Source of the DNA: CAZFIM01 sp964519615
GTDB lineage: Bacteria; Chloroflexota; Dehalococcoidia; GIF9; UBA5629
NCBI GenBank assembly: GCA_964519615.1
Contig: CAZFIM010000010.1
Location: 1-51,115 of the forward strand
Direction: 5' to 3'
Length of the DNA stretch: 51,115 bases
Position numbers and translations under genes: made by a program
The notes under the pieces: model-generated
Database searches by the model: none
What the model was told of the DNA's origin: nothing
The model's input: only the letters and a program-made list of their open reading frames with translations
In this document: positions 32,708 through 42,370 of the stretch, one piece after another
Numbering within the stretch: the stretch's first letter is position 1
Layout of the letters: the number at the start of each line of letters is the position of its first letter

Positions 32708-33349
32708 TTATGCCCCGGGATAGTTGAGTACAACTATCTCTGTGGTGAGCGGGAGAGTATTTTTATTAACGTTCAATCGCGGCTGAGGTGCTATCTCTTT
32801 TCCCCCTGCCTTTTTTAGAAAATTATCCACAAGCTCGAATTCCCTGGTGCTCAGGGGCGTCTTATAATGCATAGGAATTACAATACGTGGTGCAAGAGAG
32901 CGGACGATGTCCGCTGCTCTGGTGCTGTCAATGGTTGAGAGGCCTCCTGCAGGAATTAAAAGCACCCCAACTTCGCCTATCTCCTCCTCAAGATCAGAGC
33001 TAAGGGTATGGCCCAGATCTCCCAGATGGCATATGGTAACTCCCTCTATCTCTATAACATAGACTGTGTTTTTACCGCGCTCCTGCCCCTCAACAGCATC
33101 ATGAAAAGTTGCATATCCTGTAATGAACACATTTTTAAGCTCATATTCACCCGGCCCCTTGATCTCACGGAATTCTCCCTCAACGGCTTGTATGTTGGAA
33201 TGTCCCGGGTGATAATGGCTTACGGTCACTATATCAGCATGCTGTTTATGTAAAGTATAACCGGTGTCCTTTCCGCAGGGATCTGTCAAAATGACAACAT
33301 CCTTGCCTTTTATTCTGAAACAGGAATGTCCTAACCAGGTTATCTCCAC
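32708..33349 (-). CDS. MBL-fold metal-dependent hydrolase (UlaG/UPF0173-like)
   Basis: 213 residues, GTG start with GAGAGG upstream. Metallo-beta-lactamase fold: ITWLGHSCFRIKGKD, the metal motif written SHYHPGHSN, HLGDLGH and IPMHYKT. The canonical H-x-H-x-D-H has Gly in place of Asp, so the second metal site may be altered. Relatives hydrolyse phosphate or lactone-type substrates; the substrate here is unknown. First gene of a two-gene minus-strand unit with the zinc-ribbon protein. Confidence 0.85.
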   Translation of the reverse strand: MEITWLGHSCFRIKGKDVVILTDPCGKDTGYTLHKQHADIVTVSHYHPGHSNIQAVEGEFREIKGPGEYELKNVFITGYATFHDAVEGQERGKNTVYVIEIEGVTICHLGDLGHTLSSDLEEEIGEVGVLLIPAGGLSTIDSTRAADIVRSLAPRIVIPMHYKTPLSTREFELVDNFLKKAGGKEIAPQPRLNVNKNTLPLTTEIVVLNYPGA

Positions 33350-33523
33350 ATTGGGCCTCTCTTATGATTGTGTTTATAACGGAGACCGGATTGTATACTG
33401 CTCATCAGCAGTCCTTTGTCTCTCGCTAAACCTAAAGTATATCAATGCAGCCGATACAGGTCAATCACACCTGCCATCCGCTTAGCTGTGAGTATACTAT
33501 ATACACATGTATCCTTCTACAAA

Positions 33524-33552
33524 TTGACCGTATATCAGCGCTATGCTATGAT
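33524..33552 (+). promoter_or_regulatory. Promoter of the udg-rnj-ftsK run, leaderless
   Basis: TTGACC (33524-33529), 17 bases, TATGAT (33547-33552), each 5/6. The expected start is 33559-33561, at or within two bases of the udg ATG, which lacks a ribosome binding site. Confidence 0.65.
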
Positions 33553-33560
33553 TTCGTTAA

Positions 33561-34163
33561 ATGTCAGCTTTAACTGATCTATATTCCCAAATAAATAACT
33601 GTCAGGATTGCGGCCTGGCAAAGACCCGAACTCGAGTTGTACCGGGCGAAGGCCCCGAAAAAGCAGAGATCCTTTTCATCGGCGAAGCTCCGGGTTGGAA
33701 TGAGGACCAACAAGGTCGTCCCTTTGTAGGTGCCGCCGGGCAATTTCTTTCCCAACTCATACGTTCAATCGGTCTGAGCAGAGAAGAGGTATATATCGGC
33801 AATGTAATTAAATGTCGTCCGCCATCTAACCGTGATCCGCTTCCCAATGAGATAGAGGCATGCAGCAAATGGCTGGACAGGCAGATTGAGCTTCTTGCTC
33901 CTAAACTTATCGTCACACTGGGACGTTTTTCACTTGCGAGGTATTTCCCGGGCGAGAGCATCGGTAAAATACACGGCAAACCAAGAAAAATAGGCGATTT
34001 CATATGTTTTCCCATGTACCATCCGGCAGCCGCCCTGCATCAGGGAAGTTTGCGGAAGCTGATAGAAGAGGATATGCTCAAGATTCCGTACGTTCTAAAG
34101 CAAATAGCGAGTATACCGCAGATCGAAAAGAAGCCGCAGGTACAACAGCTTAACCTTTTTTAA
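33561..34163 (+). CDS. udg: Family-4 uracil-DNA glycosylase with [4Fe-4S] cluster
   Basis: 200 residues. Removes uracil from DNA. Four cluster cysteines are at 14, 17, 85 and 101, with the family spacing. GEAPGWNEDQQGRPFVGAAG is the active-site/water loop and MYHPAAALHQ the DNA-binding His motif. Length and motifs fit the thermophile-type family 4 enzyme. First gene of udg-rnj-ftsK. Confidence 0.94.
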   Translation: MSALTDLYSQINNCQDCGLAKTRTRVVPGEGPEKAEILFIGEAPGWNEDQQGRPFVGAAGQFLSQLIRSIGLSREEVYIGNVIKCRPPSNRDPLPNEIEACSKWLDRQIELLAPKLIVTLGRFSLARYFPGESIGKIHGKPRKIGDFICFPMYHPAAALHQGSLRKLIEEDMLKIPYVLKQIASIPQIEKKPQVQQLNLF

Positions 34164-34168
34164 CTACC

Positions 34169-35836
34169 ATGATGAAAAAAAATAAGAAGAAGATAAAGAT
34201 AATCCCTCTCGGAGGACTGGGCGAGATAGGCAAGAACATGATGGCCATCGAGTATAACAACGAGGTCATCATCATCGATGCCGGACTGATGTTCCCTGAG
34301 CAGGATATGCCGGGTGTGGACCTTGTTATACCGGATATCAGTTATCTGCGCGATAAAAATAAAAAACTGCACGGGATAATTATTACTCACGGTCATGAGG
34401 ACCATATCGGCGCTCTGCCATATGTATTGCCCGAATTAAATATACCTATTTACGCTACCAGGTTGACGCAGGGTCTGATTTCATTGAAGCTTAAGGAACG
34501 CGGCCAGCTCAAGAAAACGAAGTTCTCAACCATGCTCAGCGGCGAGCGTTTTAAATTAGGATCTTTTCAAATAGAGCCCTTTGCCGTATGTCACAGTATA
34601 CCTGATGCCGTTGGCTTAATTATACGCACTCCTGCCGGCGTTATAGTACACAGCGGCGATTTCAAGATTGACTATACACCCGTAAGCGGCAAGGCTTCAG
34701 AGCTTTCAGCACTGGCGAAGGCTGGTATGGAAGGGGTGCTTCTTTTGCTGGCAGATTCCACATATGCCGAATTGCCCGGTTATACACCTTCGGAAAGCGT
34801 GGTAGGCCAGACACTGGACAACATTATTGCGTCCGCAAGCGGACGTATTATCATCACCACTTTTGCTTCGCTTATCTCGCGCATTCAACAGGTGATAGAT
34901 GCTGCTGAACGTAACGGGCGCTATGTCTTCGTCATAGGCCGCAGTATGCGCGATACAGTCAAAATGGCACTGGACCTCGGCTATCTCAAAGCATCGCCAG
35001 ATATCATCCGTCGTGCCGATGATTTACATAATTTTGCACATAATAAAATCGTTCTTCTTACTACCGGAAGTCAGGGGGAACCTACCTCGGCTCTGGTACG
35101 CATTACTAATAAGGATAACAGCCAGATAAGAATCGTTCCCGGGGATACCGTGGTTATGTCGGCAACACCTGTCCCCGGCAACGAAGCAGTGGTTAACCGT
35201 ACCATCGATAATCTCTTCCGTCAGGGCGCTCATGTCATTTACGGGAGGCTTGCTGCTGTACACGTTCACGGACATGCCAGCCAGGAGGAGCTTAAGCTGC
35301 TCATCAATCTGGTTAAACCTCGTTTCTTTGTTCCTATTCACGGTGAATACCGCCATCTATGCCTGCACGCCGGGCTGGCAGCCTCGCTAGGCATTTCAGA
35401 GAACAATATCTTCGTTCTGGAAAACGGTGATGTACTGGAACTTGACGAAGATAAAGGGAAGGTAATCAGTAGTATGCCTTCTGAGAACGTTTATGTCGAT
35501 GGTCTGGTTATGGGTGATTCTGCCGGGCTGGTGCTGCGCGACCGAAAGCTGATTTCACGGGATGGTATAGTGATGGTTGTGCTGGCTTTAGATAAGCGTG
35601 ACAGCACGCTAATAGGAAAGCCGGATATTGTTTCTAAAGGCTTTATCGATGATAAAGACAGTGAAGGCATATTGGAACAGGGGCGGGAGCTAATCGCTTC
35701 TTCGCTGACGCATAGCGGTAAACATCCATTGGAGCGCAGTTCGCTCAACGCCAAGGTAAAAGAGACCTTAAGCAGGTTCTTTTATGAACAAACGAAACGG
35801 CGTCCAATGATTCTAACAACCGTTATAGAGGTGTGA
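34169..35836 (+). CDS. rnj: Ribonuclease J
   Basis: 555 residues. A metallo-beta-lactamase/beta-CASP nuclease with 5'-exo and endonuclease activity in mRNA decay and RNA maturation. HGHEDH at 74-79, HSGDFKIDYTP, DSTYAELPGYTPSE, TTGSQGEP and VHVHGHAS are all intact. It starts five bases after the udg stop. Confidence 0.96.
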   Translation: MMKKNKKKIKIIPLGGLGEIGKNMMAIEYNNEVIIIDAGLMFPEQDMPGVDLVIPDISYLRDKNKKLHGIIITHGHEDHIGALPYVLPELNIPIYATRLTQGLISLKLKERGQLKKTKFSTMLSGERFKLGSFQIEPFAVCHSIPDAVGLIIRTPAGVIVHSGDFKIDYTPVSGKASELSALAKAGMEGVLLLLADSTYAELPGYTPSESVVGQTLDNIIASASGRIIITTFASLISRIQQVIDAAERNGRYVFVIGRSMRDTVKMALDLGYLKASPDIIRRADDLHNFAHNKIVLLTTGSQGEPTSALVRITNKDNSQIRIVPGDTVVMSATPVPGNEAVVNRTIDNLFRQGAHVIYGRLAAVHVHGHASQEELKLLINLVKPRFFVPIHGEYRHLCLHAGLAASLGISENNIFVLENGDVLELDEDKGKVISSMPSENVYVDGLVMGDSAGLVLRDRKLISRDGIVMVVLALDKRDSTLIGKPDIVSKGFIDDKDSEGILEQGRELIASSLTHSGKHPLERSSLNAKVKETLSRFFYEQTKRRPMILTTVIEV

Positions 35837-35843
35837 GCAGGTA

Positions 35844-38132
35844 ATGCCAGCTAAAAAAAGAACGTCCTCTTCTTCCAGAAAACGCAGCAGAACCTCTTCG
35901 GGAAAAAGGTCTTTATCATCCCGAAAACCCGGCTTTTTCAGACGTTTTTTTAGTTTTCTCTTCTCTCCACCGGTGTTGATTATTCTATTGCTAGTCGTTA
36001 TCGTAATAGTCGTCCTGACTTTCTGGCATCAAATAATCGGCGCGGGAAGTGCCGCATGGAAAGGCATACTTGAGTTCTTTGGAATCGGTCTTGCCTTTAT
36101 TCTCATGGTAATCGTGCTGGCAATACTTTTCTCCTGGATAAAAAAAGGGCATCTTCTTACGAACTATTGGAACTACTGGTTGGGAAGTATCTCATTCCTA
36201 GCTGCGATATGGGGCATTCTTACCTTTATGGATCCGGCCTGCGGTGGAACGGTTGGGCAGAAGCTCATCGGCAGTTCAACAGCCGGAGGTATTCTGCGGA
36301 TAATCGGATTAATCATACTCGGTATTATATTTATAGCTCCTCGCTGGTTATGGGGTCTGGTATGCGGTTTTTTTATTGTATTGGGTAAAGCTTTCAAGGG
36401 AATATGGGACTACTCTACTCGTCCAAAGCTTAAACCGTTAGCTAACGCACCTAAACATGAATATGAATCGGTCATGCCTGCACATGAGCCCGAGCCGGAA
36501 CATGTCATGCCCCAGACCATTACGCAAAAACCAATGCCATCCACACATCATCAGGAAACAGCACCGGATGTGGAAAATGATGGACAGATTATTCCCGCGC
36601 CGGATATAAAGGCTGCACCAGCGTTGCCGCTAGAGCCGGTTTTATTTCAAACTGAGATAACCGTAGGCGGCTGGCAATTGCCTCCTATGGAGGTACTGGA
36701 TAAACCGAGTGAATCCGATATCGTGAAACCGGACACTGATGAGCGCGCCAAGGATATAATCCGAGCTCTCAGAAGCTACGGTGTGGAGGCAGAGATAGCG
36801 GATATCAAGATCGGTCCCACGGTAACACAGTACGGCATCACTCCCGGTTGGGATCGTAAATTTAAAGAGATTAAAGAAAAAGATAGGGACGGCAATATCA
36901 TTATCCGGCGTGAGGAGGTATCCAAGACCAGGGTTAAGGTTGAGCGAATCAACTCTCTTGCCAATGACCTTGCACTGGCACTTGCGTCACCCAGCATCCG
37001 TATAGAAGCGCCTATACCGGGTAAAGCAATGGTGGGTATTGAGGTACCAAACGCCACTTTCTCCTCCGTAAAGCTGCGAAGCATTATTGAGTCCGCCGCA
37101 TTCCAGAAGATGCGTGCCAAGTCAAAGCTTACAATCGCTCTGGGAACCGGAGCAGGTGGGGAGACTCTGGTGGCTGACCTGGCCAAGATGCCCCATTTGC
37201 TGGTGGCTGGTGCTACCGGTAGCGGCAAAAGCGTATTTCTCAATTCCAGTATTTGCTCGCTACTTATGAACAATACGCCTGACGATCTTCAGCTTATTAT
37301 GATCGATCCCAAGCGTGTAGAGTTGGTCACGTACGGCGGGCTTCCGCACCTCATCGCGCCTGTAGTGGTAGATGTAGAGAAGGCAGTTTCCGCCCTTAAA
37401 TGGCTGGCGATGGAGATGGACGAGCGTTATCGCAGATTCGCTCAGGCGGGCGCCCGCAACCTGGAAGCATACAATAAAGACCGTCATCCTGGTGAAACCC
37501 TTCCATACATCGTTCTTTTTATAGATGAACTGGCGGATTTGATGATGACTGCCTTCGATGAGGTAGAACATACTCTTTGCCGTATCGCTCAGCTCTCGCG
37601 CGCAACCGGTATACATCTGGTCGTTGCCACTCAGAGACCGTCTGTAGACGTGGTAACTGGCCTTATTAAGGCTAACTTCCCTACTCGCCTAAGCTTTGCG
37701 CTCACCTCACAGGTCGATTCCCGTACTATTCTCGACTCAGCCGGTGCTGAGAAACTGCTGGGGCGGGGTGATATGCTCTATCTACCCACAGATGCCGCCA
37801 AACCCAAGCGTCTTCAGGGTTCTTTCTTAAGCGATGCAGAGATGGACAGGCTGGTGGAATTCTGGCGCAAGCAGCGCAGGATCGAACGTGAAACAGTAAA
37901 ATTTGAGGAGGCAGCCCCCTTTGAAACCGGCGGCAAACAGGAGGTGGACGACCCTTTGATGGAAAATGCCAGACAGCTCGCACTGGACTTCGATAAGGTG
38001 TCTGCTTCTTTTCTGCAGCGAAGGCTGCATATAGGTTATCCCAGAGCTGCACGCATCTACGAGCAACTGCAGGCGGAGGGACTTGCGGGTAAGGAACACG
38101 AATACGAAAAAGACGATGATGCCTATTTATGA
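35844..38132 (+). CDS. ftsK: FtsK/SpoIIIE-family DNA translocase
   Basis: 762 residues. A Lys/Arg/Ser-rich cytoplasmic start, four membrane segments (about residues 38-185), a Pro-rich linker (200-270), then the alpha and beta motor domains with Walker A GATGSGKS (about 455-462) and Walker B IVLFIDELADLMM, and a C-terminal gamma winged helix (FLQRRLHIGYPRAARIYEQL) that would read chromosome-orienting sequences. It pumps DNA at the division septum and assists dimer resolution. It ends the udg-rnj-ftsK run. Confidence 0.96.
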   Translation: MPAKKRTSSSSRKRSRTSSGKRSLSSRKPGFFRRFFSFLFSPPVLIILLLVVIVIVVLTFWHQIIGAGSAAWKGILEFFGIGLAFILMVIVLAILFSWIKKGHLLTNYWNYWLGSISFLAAIWGILTFMDPACGGTVGQKLIGSSTAGGILRIIGLIILGIIFIAPRWLWGLVCGFFIVLGKAFKGIWDYSTRPKLKPLANAPKHEYESVMPAHEPEPEHVMPQTITQKPMPSTHHQETAPDVENDGQIIPAPDIKAAPALPLEPVLFQTEITVGGWQLPPMEVLDKPSESDIVKPDTDERAKDIIRALRSYGVEAEIADIKIGPTVTQYGITPGWDRKFKEIKEKDRDGNIIIRREEVSKTRVKVERINSLANDLALALASPSIRIEAPIPGKAMVGIEVPNATFSSVKLRSIIESAAFQKMRAKSKLTIALGTGAGGETLVADLAKMPHLLVAGATGSGKSVFLNSSICSLLMNNTPDDLQLIMIDPKRVELVTYGGLPHLIAPVVVDVEKAVSALKWLAMEMDERYRRFAQAGARNLEAYNKDRHPGETLPYIVLFIDELADLMMTAFDEVEHTLCRIAQLSRATGIHLVVATQRPSVDVVTGLIKANFPTRLSFALTSQVDSRTILDSAGAEKLLGRGDMLYLPTDAAKPKRLQGSFLSDAEMDRLVEFWRKQRRIERETVKFEEAAPFETGGKQEVDDPLMENARQLALDFDKVSASFLQRRLHIGYPRAARIYEQLQAEGLAGKEHEYEKDDDAYL

Positions 38133-38205
38133 GTAGCAGATTAACAGACTTCAGTCAATTACCTCTTTTTTGTGGTGGAAATTGATCAGCTTATAATCTG
38201 CACTA

Positions 38206-38914
38206 TCAAATAGATATAACATCCATAATAGGCGGCAGTCCTTTCCAGAGTGCCGCCCAGATAATAAATAAAACCAGCGCGAGACCATAACCTGCAGTAA
38301 AAAAGACAACCAGAGGGAGCCGGAGAAAATTTTTACGTATCCGCAGCATTATGAAAAGCAGAGCCGCGGCGGCAAATGTAACACCCAACGGTGCAGTATT
38401 ACCCTCCATTACGATAAGAAAATAGCTTACTCCGTAGATGATACCTCCTGAAATCTGCGGCTAGAGCACTATACTTCTTGCTTTAAAGGGATTTTTACAC
38501 TGCCTGAATATTATAAGGGCGGAGAGTCCTGCTACACCTGCGTGCCAGAGATAGTGGCTGAGATATTCATCCAGAAAATACGTGAGTGAATAAACATCAC
38601 CTGTATCCATACCACTGGATATGAGCAGATTATTTATGGAGTTTGCCGCCAGATGCATACCGTGTCCCATTGCCCATAAAACAGCGAAGATTGTAAAGAG
38701 GGCAAATCCTCCTGTACTTAGATGAACAGAGGTATCCAAACGGTACAATAAGAACGAGAGAAGCAGCAGTACCAGAGGCGTGAGTAAATCAAGCAGGTCC
38801 TGCCAGTTCATAAGTATATAAGGGCCGAATGGCATGCGCAGGAAGACAAGCGCTATAAAGGAATACAAAAAATAGAAACCCGTAAAGCAAACACAGATAA
38901 GCAAAACGTTTCAT
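38206..38914 (-). pseudogene. Broken polytopic membrane protein gene (amber stop and likely frameshift)
   Basis: The upstream piece (38461-38904) encodes about 147 residues with several hydrophobic helices and ends at TAG (38461-38463). The same frame continues without another stop for 84 codons to 38206. The first 17 read PQISGGIIYGVSYFLIV, then more hydrophobic helices follow to MDVISI. At the 5' end the ATG at 38914 opens MKRFAYLCLLYGFLF in another frame, which joins the main frame if one base of an A6 run (38867-38872, plus strand) is skipped. One ancestral gene of about 230 residues is thus split by a stop and perhaps a slip. I recognise no family. It is a decayed gene or sequencing errors. 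Confidence 0.7.
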
Positions 38915-38981
38915 ATTGTTAGACCTGTTATCGCCGCTGATTTATCCTCTACTATAAAACCTTCTGCAAGTATGGAGGATA

Positions 38982-39629
38982 CTACATGCTCTCACTGAAG
39001 TTCTCATCCATATGAAGCCCTTTCTTATGGAAAAGGTTAAGAATATGTTTGGCTTCTACTTCGTCTATCCCGGCAGCAAAGGTGACAATTTTTTTCCCAT
39101 GGTCGAATGCCAGCATGTCGATATAAGGTGAGTGTCTCTGACACCTTTGTACCGTGCTATAAGGGGCACTGGCAAACAGGCGCAGCCGCATATTCTTGAT
39201 TTCAAAAGCAGAATAGTGTTTTTCCCTTTTGAAAATCAATGCCCGTTTCGAGACAAAGAGTATACCTTGAGAGTAAACGATTATGTTCTTGCCGAAAAGA
39301 AACCATACAGTCAGTGCGAATGCAGTTACTCCCACCAGCGTCCAGACAATCAGCCATAAACCGATAAATGTGCCGAAAGTAAACTGCATTGTTTGATCAG
39401 AGCCTGATAAAGGGCCAAAGTCTAATAATATTCCTATTGCGGTTATTTCTCCAAAGATCCATCCGATCAGCCATATGCACATCATCACGGCAGCAATCAT
39501 ATGAACAATCCCTTTCTGCACCGGGATCACAATCTCCAGCGAATAGCCGTCATCCTTGATACTCGCCTTTCCCGTAAGGATCTCTTCACCCTTCGCTCTA
39601 TATTCGCTGCTCATAACGTTTACCGGCAT
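38982..39629 (-). CDS. Membrane protein with PH-like C-terminal domain, unknown function
   Basis: Up to 215 residues; the ATG at 39614 (MSSEYRAKGEEI) is a likelier start than 39629, which lies inside a 6-bp hairpin (39622-39636). Two membrane segments (about 40-72 and 88-113) are followed by a soluble part whose pattern (IIVYSQGILFVSKRALIF, then KNMRLRLF and MLAFDHGKKIVTFAAG) resembles bacterial PH-like membrane-associated domains. No function is claimed. It is close to the broken membrane gene and may be functionally related. Confidence 0.65.
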   Translation of the reverse strand: MPVNVMSSEYRAKGEEILTGKASIKDDGYSLEIVIPVQKGIVHMIAAVMMCIWLIGWIFGEITAIGILLDFGPLSGSDQTMQFTFGTFIGLWLIVWTLVGVTAFALTVWFLFGKNIIVYSQGILFVSKRALIFKREKHYSAFEIKNMRLRLFASAPYSTVQRCQRHSPYIDMLAFDHGKKIVTFAAGIDEVEAKHILNLFHKKGLHMDENFSESM

Positions 39630-39699
39630 TGCCGGTTATATCGAGGCAATCGATATTGCAATGCAGATATTGTATATATGATATGCTTTGTATAAAGTG

Positions 39700-41718
39700 T
39701 TATCTGCGACCCCGGTCTACCATGGTTTTTAATTGTAAACCGGGTGCCACCAGTTCTTCGTCCACGCGCAGTTCTATAATGCGGTCACGCAACAGCGCAG
39801 CTTTCTCAAATTCCAAATTTTTAGCAGCTTTCCTCATCTGGGTCTCAAGTTCCTTTATCAGCCTCGCTAGCTCGTCACGGCTCACAGGCTTCCGCAGCTC
39901 ACCCTGTGTTTTAACAGCGACAGCCGTAACACGTTCCGTAATATCACGTATTGCTTTCTTTATACCCTGAGGCGTGATGCCGTGTTTAGCATTATACCTC
40001 TCCTGTATCATCCTCCGGCGGCACGTTTCATCAATCGCTCCCTTCATAGACGCAGTGATTGAATCAGCATACATAATCACATGCCCCTCTACGTGTCTTG
40101 CCGCTCTCCCCATGGTTTGAATAAGTGCTCCTTTGGAGCGCAGATAACCTTCTTTATCAGCATCAAGTATAGCGACGAGGCTTACCTCCGGCAGGTCCAA
40201 CCCCTCCCGCAGCAGATTGATACCTACCACCACATCGTAGACGCCCAGGCGAAGGTCACGAAGTATCTCTACCCTCTCAATGGTATGTACCTCCGAGTGT
40301 AGATAATGTGTTTTAATCTCCATCTCGCGCAGATAGTCCGCCAGCTCTTCAGCCATTTTCTTGGTGAGCGTAGTCACCAGACAGCGTTCCTTGCGTTCTA
40401 CTCGCATCTTGATCTGCTCGATCAGATCATCTATTTGTCCGCGCGTGGGCTTTACTTCGATAGTCGGCTCCAGCAGACCCGTAGGCCGTATTACCTGCTC
40501 CACGATCTGTTTGCTGTGCTCATATTCATAAGGGGCAGGAGTGGCTGATACATAGACCACCTGGTTGACACGCTTGTTGAATTCCTCGAAATTTAGTGGT
40601 CTGTTGTCCAGCGCTGAAGGTAAGCGAAACCCGTAATCAATCAGCGTCTGCTTGCGAGCCATGTCCCCGCGATACATGCCCCGTATTTGAGGCAAAGTCA
40701 TGTGAGACTCATCGATGAAAAGGAGATAGTCTTTAGGGAAATAATCCAGGAGCGTCCATGGTGGGCTTCCGGGAATTCGGTGCTGTAAATGGCGTGAATA
40801 ATTTTCCACACCTGTACAATAGCCCACCTCGCGAAGCATCTCGATATCATAATGGGTGCGTGCTTCCAATCTCTGAGCTTCCAGCAGTTTGTCCTGTGTT
40901 TTTAACTCACCAACCCTCACCTCAAGCTCAGCTTTAATGTCTTCAATTGCTCCCACCAGTCTTTCATAAGAGGTAACGAAATGCTTGGCAGGATAAATAT
41001 CTATGGCATCTCGCTCGATCAGTATCTCACCGGTAAGCGGATCAATCTCGGTTATACGTTCGAGCTCGTCCCCCCAGAATTCAATTCGTACTGCCAGTTC
41101 CTCATAGGCAGGCTGAACCTCAATGGTATCTCCTCGAATTCGGAATTTGCTGCGCGTGAACTCAAAATCATTGCGTTCGTACTGCATATCCACCAGCCTG
41201 CGTACGATTTTATCGCGTCTGTAGCTTTCCCCCTTCTTAAGGCTAAGCACAAAACTGTAGTATTCCTCCGGCTCACCCAAACCGTAGATACATGAAACTG
41301 AAGCCACAATAAGTACATCCCGCCTCGTGAAAAGGGAGCGCGTAGCAGAATGGCGCAGTTTATCTATCTCCTCATTAATATCGGTGTCTTTCTCAATATA
41401 AGTATCAGTCTTTGGTATATAAGCCTCCGGCTGATAGTAATCATAGTAGCTGACAAAATATTCCACAGCGTTATCAGGAAAGAATTCCTTAAACTCTGTG
41501 GCCAACTGAGCCGCCAGAGTTTTATTATGACAGATAACCAGGGTAGGACGCTGAAGGCGTTCTATGCAGCTTGCCATTGTGAAGGTCTTGCCGCTGCCAG
41601 TGACGCCCAGCAGTGTCTGTCTGTCCATATCTGCCTTCACGCCGCGTACCAGCCCTTCCACTGCCTGCGGCTGGTCACCTGTGAGTTGAAAATCAGATAC
41701 TATCTTAAAAAAAGACAC
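39700..41718 (-). CDS. uvrB: Excinuclease ABC subunit B
   Basis: 672 residues, GTG start with GAGGAAG upstream. The damage-verifying helicase of nucleotide excision repair. Walker A GVTGSGKT (about 38-45), the beta-hairpin YYDYYQPEAYIPKTDTYIEK, Walker B FIDESHMTLPQ, the helicase motif MGRAARH and a C-terminal UVR domain (LETQMRKAAKNLEFEKAALL) are complete. No uvrA or uvrC is seen here. Confidence 0.97.
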   Translation of the reverse strand: MSFFKIVSDFQLTGDQPQAVEGLVRGVKADMDRQTLLGVTGSGKTFTMASCIERLQRPTLVICHNKTLAAQLATEFKEFFPDNAVEYFVSYYDYYQPEAYIPKTDTYIEKDTDINEEIDKLRHSATRSLFTRRDVLIVASVSCIYGLGEPEEYYSFVLSLKKGESYRRDKIVRRLVDMQYERNDFEFTRSKFRIRGDTIEVQPAYEELAVRIEFWGDELERITEIDPLTGEILIERDAIDIYPAKHFVTSYERLVGAIEDIKAELEVRVGELKTQDKLLEAQRLEARTHYDIEMLREVGYCTGVENYSRHLQHRIPGSPPWTLLDYFPKDYLLFIDESHMTLPQIRGMYRGDMARKQTLIDYGFRLPSALDNRPLNFEEFNKRVNQVVYVSATPAPYEYEHSKQIVEQVIRPTGLLEPTIEVKPTRGQIDDLIEQIKMRVERKERCLVTTLTKKMAEELADYLREMEIKTHYLHSEVHTIERVEILRDLRLGVYDVVVGINLLREGLDLPEVSLVAILDADKEGYLRSKGALIQTMGRAARHVEGHVIMYADSITASMKGAIDETCRRRMIQERYNAKHGITPQGIKKAIRDITERVTAVAVKTQGELRKPVSRDELARLIKELETQMRKAAKNLEFEKAALLRDRIIELRVDEELVAPGLQLKTMVDRGRR

Positions 41719-41781
41719 CGCTAACTTCCTCTGTTGTGAAGTATAATCGAAAGGATTGAATAAAGAAAAACGTTAAGGTAC

Positions 41782-42366
41782 CTATACTGTGGAAAGCTTT
41801 TGCAGTGCGCGCATGATTTTATCTTCCAGAGAAAGGTCCTTTGCATCACCTATTGTGGCTGCTGCCTGTGTAGCTTCTCGCAACGAATAGCCTAAACCCG
41901 TGAGGGCGGCAATTACATCCGAATCCTCCGGCATCAGCACAGCCGTTTCCTCGCCCGACCATTCTTTCTCTACTTTACCCTTCAGGTCCAGTACAATACG
42001 CGCTGCTGTTTTTTTACCAATACCCGGAACTTTGCTTAACAGTGTTACATTATCGCCCGTTACAGCCGACACAAACTGGGCAGGGTTCAATGATGAAAGC
42101 AGTGCCAGTGCTGCTCTCGGGCCGATGCCTGATACAGTAAGAAGTAGCTGGAACATCCACAGCTCTTCGGCTGTATTGAATCCGTAGAGTAAAATATTAT
42201 CCTCGCGCACATAGAGATGCGTATGCAGGCGTACATCGCTGCCAACAGCCCCAATGGCATTAAGTGTAGACCCGGGAATATAAACTCGCAGGCTGACAGG
42301 CCCAACTTTTATCACCGCCGCATCTGCCGCTATCGCTTCGAGTATACCTTCAACCACAACGATCAT
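41782..42366 (-). CDS. ruvA: Holliday junction branch-migration protein RuvA
   Basis: 194 residues. An N-terminal OB fold (MIVVVEGILEAIAADAAVIK), helix-hairpin-helix motifs (VSGIGPRAALALLSSLNP and VPGIGKKTAARIVLDLKGK) and the C-terminal domain that binds RuvB (DVIAALTGLGYSLREATQAA). It starts four bases after ruvC. ruvB does not follow; uvrB does. Confidence 0.95.
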   Translation of the reverse strand: MIVVVEGILEAIAADAAVIKVGPVSLRVYIPGSTLNAIGAVGSDVRLHTHLYVREDNILLYGFNTAEELWMFQLLLTVSGIGPRAALALLSSLNPAQFVSAVTGDNVTLLSKVPGIGKKTAARIVLDLKGKVEKEWSGEETAVLMPEDSDVIAALTGLGYSLREATQAAATIGDAKDLSLEDKIMRALQKLSTV

Positions 42367-42370
42367 TTAC

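Noticed and set aside
38461..38463. TAG read as pyrrolysine in the membrane gene
   Set aside because: There is no pyl gene in the window, the protein is not a methylamine methyltransferase, and a second apparent lesion at the 5' end favours decay or error.
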